From Pseudoxanthomonas composti (GTDB taxonomy: Bacteria; Pseudomonadota; Gammaproteobacteria; Xanthomonadales; Xanthomonadaceae): a DNA stretch of 64,000 nucleotides. Numbering within the stretch: the stretch's first letter is position 1; every line of letters starts with the position of its first letter. The notes under the pieces are model-generated. The model searched no databases. It was not told where the DNA came from and worked only from the letters and a program-made list of their open reading frames with translations. The translations under genes and the position numbers were made by a program. Below, piece after piece: positions 1 to 6,701 of the stretch. The stretch spans positions 656,638 through 720,637 of the forward strand of contig NZ_SAWZ01000002.1 of NCBI RefSeq assembly GCF_004122095.1, in the 5' to 3' direction.

Positions 1-409
1 CGACCAGTTGCTCGGCGCGGTGGTAGTTGTTCTCCAGCTTGCGCAGCTGGGCGGCGGTCTGGGCCACCGCCAGGCGGGCGCGGTCCGGGTCCAGGCGGAT
101 CAGCGGCTGGCCGGCGCGCACCACCTGTCCTTCTTCCACCAGCACCTTCAGCGCCACACCCGAGGTGCGCGCCACCACCTGGGCCTCGGCCCGCGGCTCC
201 AGCGCGGCCGTGCCGGTGTAGCTGGCGGCGATGGCGCGGTGGGAGGCCTTGACCGCCTCCACCGGCACCGCCGGGACCGCATCCTTGGCCTCGGCCGCCT
301 TGGCCTCGGGCACATTGCCCTTGCCGCAGGCCGACAGCGCCAGCGCGCATCCGAGAAAGAGAGCGGCCGGGAGCAGGGTCCGGGCGGCGGGGTGCGCAGG
401 AGTCTTCAT
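1..409 (-). CDS. RND efflux periplasmic adaptor (MFP), N-terminal part
   Basis: Only the first 136 codons lie in the window; the gene runs off the left edge. The protein starts with a lipoprotein signal (lipobox LSAC, lipid Cys at about residue 28). A lysine/alanine-rich stretch follows, then the first beta strand and biotinyl-lipoyl-like region (EPRAEAQVVARTSGVALKVL, EEGQVVRAGQPLIRLDP) and the start of the alpha hairpin. This is the HlyD/AcrA-type adaptor that links an inner-membrane RND pump to an outer-membrane channel. The pump genes should lie beyond the edge. It transcribes away from the cytochrome genes. The ATG at 409 is the only start that includes the signal peptide. The pump's substrate cannot be told from this fragment. 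Confidence 0.85.
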   Translation of the reverse strand, partial: MKTPAHPAARTLLPAALFLGCALALSACGKGNVPEAKAAEAKDAVPAVPVEAVKASHRAIAASYTGTAALEPRAEAQVVARTSGVALKVLVEEGQVVRAGQPLIRLDPDRARLAVAQTAAQLRKLENNYHRAEQLV

Positions 410-427
410 GGCGACGTCGTTGTCTTG

Positions 428-446
428 GTGTTGTAGACAAGTACAC
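428..446. promoter_or_regulatory. Imperfect palindrome upstream of efflux adaptor (candidate repressor operator)
   Basis: GTGTTGTAGACAAGTACAC is an imperfect dyad (GTGT..TACAC, with inner TTGT/ACAA) 19 to 37 bases upstream of the adaptor start. That is where a TetR-type repressor of an RND operon usually binds. A second dyad, GGTCATGGTGACC, lies at 477-489. Both are seen in the sequence; repressor binding is inference, and no regulator gene is visible on this side. The rest of 410-659 shows no gene. Confidence 0.3.
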
Positions 447-568
447 CACCAGCACCCGAAAGACTCATGCGCCGAAGGTCATGGTGACCAAGGTCATGTG
501 TCAGCCCTTGCCATCTTCAGACACACGGATTTGCTGCGTTGCACCAGTAAATTCAATAGTTTGGCTAA

Positions 569-599
569 TTGATGCGCCCCATCCACCCCGGGCTATACT
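569..599 (+). promoter_or_regulatory. Possible promoter of the cytochrome c pair
   Basis: TTGATG (569-574) and TATACT (594-599) resemble -35 and -10 boxes, with a 19-base spacer that is longer than optimal. A start near 606 would give a leader of about 55 bases to the first cytochrome gene. This rests on pattern matching alone. Confidence 0.3.
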
Positions 600-659
600 C
601 CGGCGCAGCCAAGCGCCCCAGCCTGTGCGGGCGCACGCTAGAGAGGGGTCCAGACACCG

Positions 660-1064
660 ATGAAGCGATCGTTGCGGCTGTTCAGCTGGCTTGTCGTTGC
701 CTTGTTCGCGCCACTGGCGCCCGCGTTCGCCCAGGACTCACCCGCCCCCGCCCCCGCCGCGGCACCCGCGACTGCCGCTCCGGCCCCGGCTCCCGCTCCG
801 GCAGCGGCACCGACCGGTCGCCCGGACGAGGGCCGCCTGCTGGCCTACACCTGCCAGGGCTGCCACGGCGTCACCGGCTACAAGAACGCCTACCCGAACT
901 ACCACGTGCCCAAGATCGGCGGCCAGTCGGCGCAGTACCTGACCCAGGCGCTCACCGAATACCGCAAGGGCACGCGCAAGCATCCGACCATGGAAGCCCA
1001 GGCGCAGAGCTTTTCCGACCAGGACATCGCTGACCTGGCCGCCTACCTCTCCAGCCTGAAGTGA
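660..1064 (+). CDS. Periplasmic class I cytochrome c
   Basis: A 134-residue secreted monoheme cytochrome. Residues 1-24 form a Sec signal peptide (cleavage after AFA), and residues 26-52 are an almost pure Pro/Ala linker. The heme motif CQGCH is at 65-69, and the likely axial Met is M111. The core (YHVPKIGGQSAQYLTQAL, SDQDIADLAAYL) matches single domains of the cytochrome c4/c5 group, electron carriers to terminal oxidases. It lies directly upstream of a second cytochrome with the same core, and the two were probably made by tandem duplication. The start is the ATG that includes the signal peptide. The redox partner is unknown. Confidence 0.88.
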   Translation: MKRSLRLFSWLVVALFAPLAPAFAQDSPAPAPAAAPATAAPAPAPAPAAAPTGRPDEGRLLAYTCQGCHGVTGYKNAYPNYHVPKIGGQSAQYLTQALTEYRKGTRKHPTMEAQAQSFSDQDIADLAAYLSSLK

Positions 1065-1069
1065 GCGCC

Positions 1070-1525
1070 ATGGCCAAGAAATCGACCATCACCACCGTGG
1101 CATCGCTGCTGTTCGCCGGCCTGCTGCTCACCGGCTGCTCCAAGATCGAGACCAACGAGACCGCGGCGGCCGACCCCGGTCACGCCAGCGGGGAGCATGG
1201 CTCGTCCTCGTCCGCAGGACTGCCTGCCGGCCGCATCGAGGCCGGCGAGAAGCGCGCCCAGGTCAAGAGCCAGGCCACCAAGCAAAGCTGCATCGATTGC
1301 CACGGCGCCGAAGGCAACGCCCCGATCGATGCCACCTATCCCAAGCTGGGCGGCCAGTACGCCGACTACCTGGCCCATGCGTTGCAGAACTACCGCGACA
1401 AGCAGCGCGAGCACGCGCTGATGAGCCCGCAGGCCTCGGAGCTGAGCGATCAGGACATCTCCGACCTGGCCGCCTACTTCGCCTCGCGCCCCACCCAGCT
1501 GCGCGACCTGCATGGCTTGAAGTAA
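1070..1525 (+). CDS. Lipid-anchored class I cytochrome c
   Basis: A 151-residue cytochrome with a lipoprotein signal (lipobox LTGC, lipid Cys C23) and a hydrophilic Ser/Gly/Ala tether to about residue 55. The heme motif is CIDCH (74-78) and the probable Met ligand is M118. The core (YPKLGGQYADYLAHALQNYR, LSDQDISDLAAYF) is a clear paralogue of the upstream cytochrome. The genes are 5 bases apart if the ATG at 1070 is used; an in-frame GTG at 1061 would overlap the previous stop. I prefer 1070 because it gives the shorter, standard lipoprotein signal. The pair looks like a cytochrome c4 split into one soluble and one membrane-tethered half, presumably passing electrons in the periplasm. Confidence 0.88.
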   Translation: MAKKSTITTVASLLFAGLLLTGCSKIETNETAAADPGHASGEHGSSSSAGLPAGRIEAGEKRAQVKSQATKQSCIDCHGAEGNAPIDATYPKLGGQYADYLAHALQNYRDKQREHALMSPQASELSDQDISDLAAYFASRPTQLRDLHGLK

Positions 1526-1549
1526 GCCCTCAAGCCCGCTCGAATGTCC

Positions 1550-1581
1550 AAGAAAATCGGGGCCGCGTGCCCCGTTTTCTT
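1550..1581 (+). terminator. Rho-independent terminator after the cytochrome pair
   Basis: The stem CGGGGC/GCCCCG with a CGCGT loop is flanked by AAGAAAAT and TTTTCTT. It begins 25 bases after the second cytochrome stop. The A-tract upstream makes it potentially bidirectional. Confidence 0.85.
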
Positions 1582-1722
1582 TTGGGCTTCCACCTGCCGG
1601 TGCAAAGCGCACCCGCGACGCCAGGAGCACAGCCCAAGCACGCGGACTCCATCACCAGCCTGACTAGCAGGCGCCCCTAGCGAGCGGATTGAGCGCGCAC
1701 GGGTCGTTGTCAGTGAACTTTT

Positions 1723-1790
1723 GTAGGAGCGGCTCCAGCCGCGAAGAGGCTTTACCGGGAGCGCCCCTTCGCGGCTAAAGCCGCTCCCAC
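1723..1790. repeat. REP palindrome, copy 1
   Basis: Two facing copies of the GTRGGAGCGGCT..AGCCGCGAA unit form a hairpin about 68 bases long. Three more copies lie at 28457, 51291 and 60744. This is the REP type associated elsewhere with RAYT transposases; none is encoded here. The rest of the 1526-1987 intergenic region (about 1582-1722 and 1791-1987) shows no gene or recognisable signal. Confidence 0.85.
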
Positions 1791-1987
1791 AGGAAAACCT
1801 GCAATTGGTTCGTTCGTGGAGCGGACCGGTGTCTCGAGGAACCTCCCAGGCGAGGCTGGGTGCGGCTGCATGGAGAAACCAGCCGCTCCCCTTGCCAGAT
1901 CCAGGCCTTCCAAAGTGGCGCCGCGCATCGCCTTACTCCATTCGCGAGGCGCGGCCTTTCCGCCTCAAGTCGCGCAGGGTTGCGGAT

Positions 1988-3757
1988 CTAACTCCCGACA
2001 GGAATCGGATTGCGCTTGACCGGAATCTCCGGCGGCGGACGCGACTGCGCTGGCTTTTCCTGCATGTTGGGATCGTAGACGCCGCAGCCACCGCCAAGCT
2101 GCAGCACTGACACCACGCATTTGATGCGCTTGCTGGTGCCGGGGATCGGGATCTCCATCTCGCGGATGTTCCGGCGCACCCATTCCTGCAACAGCGACTC
2201 GTTGGGCACCCAGTAGCGCTCGAACCTGGACTGCTCGTAGGTAAACGCCGGCGGGCGCTCCAGCCATTGACCGGCCTTGTCCGCGTCCAGGGCCTGTGCC
2301 TGCTGCGACCCGGGCGGCCCCTTGTCCTGCGTCTTGCCATCGCCCTGCCCGGTCACCCGCGGCGAGCCATCGGCATTGAACAGTCCGTCGCTGGCACGTG
2401 CATTGGGCGCGGTGCGGTCGGCCAAGCCCCAGTCGTCGGCCTTTTGCGCCGAAGACCAGCTGCCCGGCGTTGGCGCAGGCGCGGCGGACGTCGGCGATGC
2501 GCGCTGCGTGGCGGCCGCGGATGGAGTGGTGGCGGCCGTATCGCGAGCGTCCGCGGCCGGGGCCGGTGCACGCGCGGGCGTCTCCGATACCTGTTTCGAA
2601 GCGTCTGGCGGGGCGGCGGCCGGCGCAGAAGCCACCTCTCGTGGCTGCGGCTGGGCAGGTGCAGGTGCCGGCGTGGGCGCTGCAGGCTGCGGCGCTGGCT
2701 GGGTGATCTCCGGCATCCGGATTTCGCGCTGGGCCAGGTCGGCACGCGGCGATTGCGGCTGGCGCAGCTGCACCTCGCGCTCGGCCACCGGCCGCGGGCT
2801 GCGCAACTGCGGCAACGGTTCCGGGGGCGCTGGCACTTCGCGCTCGCGCACGGCGATCTCGGGGGTGCGCAGCGTCGGTTGCGGCAGCGCGGCCAGCGGC
2901 ATGGCGGGCGCGCTGAGCGCTGGCCGCTCGACCAGGGTCACCTCACGCTGCGGGACTGTCACCTCCCTCGCCCGGGGCTGCACTTGTGGCAACTGCGGCG
3001 GCGTCACCGGCGGCAGCACGAAGGCCTGCTGCGGCTGTTCATCGGCCTGGCTGACCTGCACGTTCTGCTGGGCAGGCTCAGGCGGCTGCGGCGTGGGCGG
3101 TGCGGGCTCGGCCGGCTGCGGTTCCGGCATCGGCGGCGCGGCCGCGCTGGCCTCGGCTTGCGTCTCGCGCATGCTCTCGGTCGGCGGCACAGGAGAGGCC
3201 GGCGTCTGCGTCGTGGGCGGCGTCTGCGTTGGAGGCGGCGTTGCCGCAGAGCCCGACGCAGCGTTCTCCTCAGCTGCCGTCGTGGCTGCCGGCTCCTGCG
3301 CCGGCGAGCCGCCGTCGTTCTCGCCCGGTGTCCCCCGGCCAAGGAAACTCACCTGGGTGCGGGTCGGGTCCTGCTGCGGGACCGGCGGCAGATAGCTGAC
3401 CAGGGCCGCCAGGACGAGCAGCAGCGCAAAGCCCAGGTGTAGCAGGAAACTGACGCCACCGGCGAACCAGCGCAGGCCGCGCTCTTCCCGCGGTGGCGGA
3501 TCCCAATGCTGATACAGCAGCGAGCGCAGCGCCTGCCAGCGACTCAGGGCAGGCAGCAAACCGGTGGAAGGTGCCGGCCCGCGCGCGACCGCCCATGCCA
3601 CCACGGCGGCGGTGCGGTCCCGGCCCAGCGCGCCACGCCGAACCGCCTGGCCGCGTAGCCACAGCCCCCATCCATGCGGGAGGCCGGTGACCCGTTCCAG
3701 CAATGGCGCCGCCCTGCGGGGCAGGAGATGGGCGATGACCTCCGCGGCGCGCGTCAC
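1988..3757 (-). CDS. Proline-rich single-TM protein with SxxxH helix (TonB/TolA-like; 'transmembrane repetitive protein')
   Basis: A 589-residue protein with a cytoplasmic N-terminal region (about 1-98), one hydrophobic helix (about 99-124) and a very long Pro/Ala/Gln/Glu-rich stretch (about 130-510). It ends in a compact domain of about 65 residues (LLQEWVRRNI..KCVVSVLQLGGGC) with two cysteines. The helix contains S103-FLL-H107. The SxxxH spacing matches the motif with which TonB and TolA contact ExbB/ExbD or TolQ/TolR, and the overall plan (helix, long extended spacer, small C-terminal domain) is the same. Xanthomonads carry similar proteins annotated only as transmembrane repetitive proteins. 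The start is GTG at 3757, 12 bases after nfuA, with which it is probably cotranscribed. A force-transducing envelope role is inference. Confidence 0.75.
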   Translation of the reverse strand: MTRAAEVIAHLLPRRAAPLLERVTGLPHGWGLWLRGQAVRRGALGRDRTAAVVAWAVARGPAPSTGLLPALSRWQALRSLLYQHWDPPPREERGLRWFAGGVSFLLHLGFALLLVLAALVSYLPPVPQQDPTRTQVSFLGRGTPGENDGGSPAQEPAATTAAEENAASGSAATPPPTQTPPTTQTPASPVPPTESMRETQAEASAAAPPMPEPQPAEPAPPTPQPPEPAQQNVQVSQADEQPQQAFVLPPVTPPQLPQVQPRAREVTVPQREVTLVERPALSAPAMPLAALPQPTLRTPEIAVREREVPAPPEPLPQLRSPRPVAEREVQLRQPQSPRADLAQREIRMPEITQPAPQPAAPTPAPAPAQPQPREVASAPAAAPPDASKQVSETPARAPAPAADARDTAATTPSAAATQRASPTSAAPAPTPGSWSSAQKADDWGLADRTAPNARASDGLFNADGSPRVTGQGDGKTQDKGPPGSQQAQALDADKAGQWLERPPAFTYEQSRFERYWVPNESLLQEWVRRNIREMEIPIPGTSKRIKCVVSVLQLGGGCGVYDPNMQEKPAQSRPPPEIPVKRNPIPVGS

Positions 3758-3769
3758 CGATGCGGGCGA

Positions 3770-4366
3770 TCAGGCCGCGCTGTCGCGCGGGATGTACGGC
3801 GCCTGCCCCGTGTCGTGGTCGGTGGCATCGCGTACCGCGGTAATGCCGGGAACCTTGGCCATCAGCGTGGTCTCGATGCCCTGCTTGAGGGTCACATCGG
3901 CCATGCCGCAGCCGTGGCAACCGCCGCCGAAGCGCAGCCTCACCACGCCCTCGCCGGTGACCTCCTCCACCGCCACGCGTCCGCCATGGGAAGCCAGCTG
4001 CGGGTTGATCTCGTTTTCCACCACCCAGCGCACGCGCTCGACCAGCGAGGCCGACTCGGCCGGCGCCTTGCCCTTGATATGCGGGGCCTTGATGGTCAGC
4101 TGGCTGCCGGTGCCCTGGGTGACGAAGTCGATCTCCGCCCCGTCAAGCCACGGCACACTGTGCGCGTCCACGTACAGGGTGAAGCCCTCGCAGTCCACCG
4201 CCCACTCGTCCCCGGCCAGTTCCGCCGGCTCTGCGAACTCCAAGCGCGCATCGGCCCGCGCCGTCCCGGGGTCGACCGCGCTCAGGCGCACGCCCATGCC
4301 GGGGATGGATTCGCGCTCGAGCAACTTGCGGAAGTGGCCCTGCGCCGTCTCTGAGATCTGGATCAT
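3770..4366 (-). CDS. nfuA: Fe-S cluster carrier NfuA
   Basis: A 198-residue two-domain Fe-S carrier. Residues 1-95 resemble a degenerate A-type (HesB/IscA-like) scaffold without its usual cysteines. Residues 105-198 form the Nfu domain with the cluster-binding pair C150-HG-C153 in [15 protein letters not shown]. NfuA takes [4Fe-4S] clusters from the assembly machinery and delivers them to apo-proteins in the cytoplasm, especially under oxidative stress or iron limitation. Length and architecture match the gammaproteobacterial family. The gene for the SxxxH membrane protein follows 12 bases later on the same strand. Confidence 0.95.
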   Translation of the reverse strand: MIQISETAQGHFRKLLERESIPGMGVRLSAVDPGTARADARLEFAEPAELAGDEWAVDCEGFTLYVDAHSVPWLDGAEIDFVTQGTGSQLTIKAPHIKGKAPAESASLVERVRWVVENEINPQLASHGGRVAVEEVTGEGVVRLRFGGGCHGCGMADVTLKQGIETTLMAKVPGITAVRDATDHDTGQAPYIPRDSAA

Positions 4367-4458
4367 GCCGCTATTCTACCGGTCTGCCGCTGCCCTTCTC
4401 ACCCGCAAAGCACGGTCTGGAATGCTACGTTCACCCCGTCGTACCAGTGGAGCCCGCC

Positions 4459-4806
4459 ATGTCTGACCTCGTCCCCCTCCACAAGGCGCACTGCGTGCCG
4501 CTGAGCGGTGCCGAACACCGCCTGAGCCAGGCGCGCATCGCCGAGCTGTTGCCGCAGGTGCCCGGCTGGGAGCTGGCCGAACAAGGCCACGCCCTGGTGA
4601 AGACCTTCACCTTCGGCAATTACTACCAGACCATGGCCTTCGTGAACGCGCTGGCCTTCATCGCCCACGCCGAGGACCACCATCCGGACCTGGGCGTGCA
4701 CTACAACCGGGCCGTGGTGCGCTATTCCACGCACGACGTGGGCGGCCTCAGCGAAAACGACTTCATCTGCGCCGCCAAGGCGCAAGCCCTCAAGGAGCAG
4801 GCATGA
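4459..4806 (+). CDS. phhB: Pterin-4a-carbinolamine dehydratase
   Basis: A 115-residue 4a-hydroxytetrahydrobiopterin dehydratase. It dehydrates the carbinolamine made by phenylalanine hydroxylase (or a similar pterin enzyme), so that the cofactor can be reduced again. The family signature is plain: F(I)[10 protein letters not shown] (H74, H75) for substrate binding and [13 protein letters not shown] with H92 near the C-terminus. The ATG at 4459 has GGAG about six bases upstream and is preferred over an in-frame GTG at 4447. The stop overlaps the start of the following lipoprotein gene (ATGA), so the two are translationally coupled. No phenylalanine hydroxylase gene is in the window. Confidence 0.95.
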   Translation: MSDLVPLHKAHCVPLSGAEHRLSQARIAELLPQVPGWELAEQGHALVKTFTFGNYYQTMAFVNALAFIAHAEDHHPDLGVHYNRAVVRYSTHDVGGLSENDFICAAKAQALKEQA

Positions 4807-5225
4807 CCCTCTTTCGCGCCCCCGCCGGCCTGTTGGCCACCTCCTTCGCCACCGCGCTGCTACTGGGCGCCTGCGGCGGTGGCCAGCCCGAGGCACCCGC
4901 CCAGCCGGTCAAGCCCCCGACCGAGCTGTTGGCGGTGGACACCCCGCCGCCGCCCTACCCGATGGAGCTGGCCTGCAAGGACGTGGTGGGCACCGCCAAC
5001 CTGCAGGTCACCATCGGCGTGGAAGGCACGCCCACCGACATCAAGCTGCTGAGCAGCAGCGGCAACGCGCAGCTGGACAAGCTGGCCGCCGACCAGGTCA
5101 AGGTCTGGAAGTTCCGCGCGCCCACGCGCAACGGCCAGCCCTACGCCAAGACCATCCAGGTGCCGATCAAGTTCTCCGCCCCGGCCGAGCGCCCGGCCGA
5201 GTGCTTCCAGTACGACGGCAAGTAA
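4803..5225 (+). CDS. Lipoprotein with TonB C-terminal domain
   Basis: A 140-residue lipoprotein with lipobox LGAC (lipid Cys C24), a short Gly/Pro-rich tether, and a TonB C-terminal fold from about residue 52 to 132 ([40 protein letters not shown]). TonB itself has an energised N-terminal helix; this protein is tethered by lipid and has none, so it cannot work as a classical energy transducer. It may be a periplasmic binding or scaffold module. It is coupled to phhB by a 4-base overlap, which is an odd partnership. Three more TonB-like proteins lie within 15 kb. Confidence 0.8.
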   Translation: MTLFRAPAGLLATSFATALLLGACGGGQPEAPAQPVKPPTELLAVDTPPPPYPMELACKDVVGTANLQVTIGVEGTPTDIKLLSSSGNAQLDKLAADQVKVWKFRAPTRNGQPYAKTIQVPIKFSAPAERPAECFQYDGK

Positions 5226-5316
5226 CGAGGAACGAGGAACGAGCGGAGAGGAACGAGTGAAAGGCCAGAAGCTTGCCATCACTCGTTTCTCGTTCCTCTT
5301 CACTCGTTCCTGAGCT
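5226..5316. repeat. GAGGAACGAG repeat cluster with terminator-like hairpins
   Basis: Between two convergent genes lie several direct and inverted copies of GAGGAACGAG / CTCGTTCCTC. The best stem pairs 249-260 with 279-290 (AGGAACGAGTGA against TCACTCGTTTCT, relative to 5000). Several alternative pairings are possible. It probably ends transcription from both sides, although no clean T-tract follows. The copies are too short and irregular for a CRISPR array. Confidence 0.55.
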
Positions 5317-6300
5317 TCAGGCCAACGCATCCAGCACCTGCGCCAGCTCGGGCGCCAGCGGGGCGTTGAGCACATAAGGCGTCTTTCCCCCTTCCAGGGC
5401 GAACTCCAGCGAAGCGGCATGCAGGAACAGCCGCCGCAGCCCGGCCTGGTCGCGCAGGCGCTTGTTGATCTCCGGATCCCCGTATTTCTCGTCGCCGGCC
5501 ACCGCATGGCCGATGTGTTGGGCATGGACGCGGATCTGGTGGGTGCGGCCGGTCTCGATCTTCACCTCGCAATAGGAATGCCCGCCGCGCCGTTCCAGCA
5601 CGCGGAAGTGGCTCAGCGAGGCCTTGCCGTCGCGATGCACCTGCACATGGCGCTCGCCGCCCTGGCGCAGGCCGATGTGCAGCGGTGCATCCACCGTCAT
5701 CACCCCGTCGGGCATGCGCCCCACCAGCAGGGTGAGATAGCGCTTGGCGATGCCGCGGCCATCGTCGGCGTCGCTTTCGCGCATCAGCGCCTGCAGCTCG
5801 GTCAGCGCCGAACGCTTCTTGGCCACGATCAGCAGGCCGGAGGTGTCGCGGTCCAGGCGGTGGACCAGCTCCAGGGTCCGGTTGGGACGTAGCGCGCGCA
5901 GGGTCTCGATGGCGCCGTGGCTGATCCCGCTGCCGCCATGGCTGGCCACGCCCGAGGGCTTGTTCAGCGCAAGCAGGCGCTCATCCTCGAACACGATGGC
6001 CTGCTCCAGCCGTTGCATGAAGGCAGCCGGCGGCGCCGTCCGTTCTCCTTCCTCGGCGAGACTGACCGGCGGGATGCGGACCTCATCACCGGGCTCCAGC
6101 TTGCGCTCGGCCTTGGCGCGGCCACCGTTCACCCGGACCTGGCCGCTGCGCACGAGCTTGTAGATCAGGCTGCGTGGCGCGCCCTTGAGCTGGCCCAGCA
6201 GGAAGTTGTCCAGCCGTTGTCCGCCCCGGTCCTCGGGCACGCGGACCAACCTGACCGACGCCTGCTTGGCGGCGGGCCTCTCGGGAACGTGGGAGCTCAT
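5317..6300 (-). CDS. rluC: 23S rRNA pseudouridine synthase RluC
   Basis: A 327-residue RluA-family enzyme with an N-terminal S4 RNA-binding domain (about 25-85, RLDNFL..VNGGRAKAERKLEPGDEV) and the catalytic domain after it. The active-site block ELVHRLDRDTSG holds the catalytic aspartate D150 of HRLD. Motif KIETGRTHQIRVHAQHIGHA is also standard. RluC isomerises uridines 955, 2504 and 2580 (E. coli numbering) of 23S rRNA near the peptidyl transferase centre. The gene is divergent from rne, as it is in E. coli and in xanthomonads. The ATG at 6300 leaves little room for a leader. Confidence 0.93.
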   Translation of the reverse strand: MSSHVPERPAAKQASVRLVRVPEDRGGQRLDNFLLGQLKGAPRSLIYKLVRSGQVRVNGGRAKAERKLEPGDEVRIPPVSLAEEGERTAPPAAFMQRLEQAIVFEDERLLALNKPSGVASHGGSGISHGAIETLRALRPNRTLELVHRLDRDTSGLLIVAKKRSALTELQALMRESDADDGRGIAKRYLTLLVGRMPDGVMTVDAPLHIGLRQGGERHVQVHRDGKASLSHFRVLERRGGHSYCEVKIETGRTHQIRVHAQHIGHAVAGDEKYGDPEINKRLRDQAGLRRLFLHAASLEFALEGGKTPYVLNAPLAPELAQVLDALA

Positions 6301-6701
6301 CGCAGATTTACCAATTTATTCTGATACACTCGGGGGGCGAGATAAGGGTTTGATTTCGCAGGGAGTTGTTGTCGGGCCAGAAGCCCAGCTTCCCGCGATT
6401 TCCGGCGTAGCGCGCGGCCACCGCCCCAGGGGCGGCCATGTTAGCGGCTCACCGGCAGGCCCGGATACCGCCCGGGTCTTTCGGGGCTCCGGAGCTGAAC
6501 ATGTCCCGTGTGCCGCGCTGGTCCGACCAACGCAGCACCGGTCCCGCAACACAACAATAAAGCGCTCCCGCGGCCTGCCGTGGTGTCGAAGCGCTGGAAG
6601 CTCCAACCCGCCCCACCCGCGCTGCGCGCGAGGGGCGGCCGAACGTTCCAGAAGCAAAACGCCATGGCGTTCCGCGCGGTAGTAGCGCCAGGAACGCAAC
6701 A
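6301..6701 (+). promoter_or_regulatory. Long rluC-rne intergenic region / putative structured rne leader
   Basis: About 400 bases separate rluC from the rne start. They hold an AT-rich patch near 6305-6330 (ATTTATTCTGATACACT), a likely promoter zone for one or both genes, and several GC-rich hairpins. These include CCGCCCC-A-GGGGCGG at 6421-6435 and the perfect palindrome AACGCCATGGCGTT at 6658-6671, about 30 bases before the ATG. E. coli rne has a leader of similar length, through which RNase E controls its own mRNA. The same autoregulation here is inference from length, position and structure. Confidence 0.5.

Noticed and set aside
431-440. TTGTAGACAA upstream of the left-edge adaptor as a second HutC operator
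   Set aside because: It resembles the hut operator TTGTATAGACAA but is two bases shorter and lies before an efflux gene with no link to histidine use.
5226-5316. Short direct repeats GAGGAACGAG as a possible CRISPR array
   Set aside because: Units are about 10 bases, irregular and also inverted, with no spacers of equal length and no cas genes.
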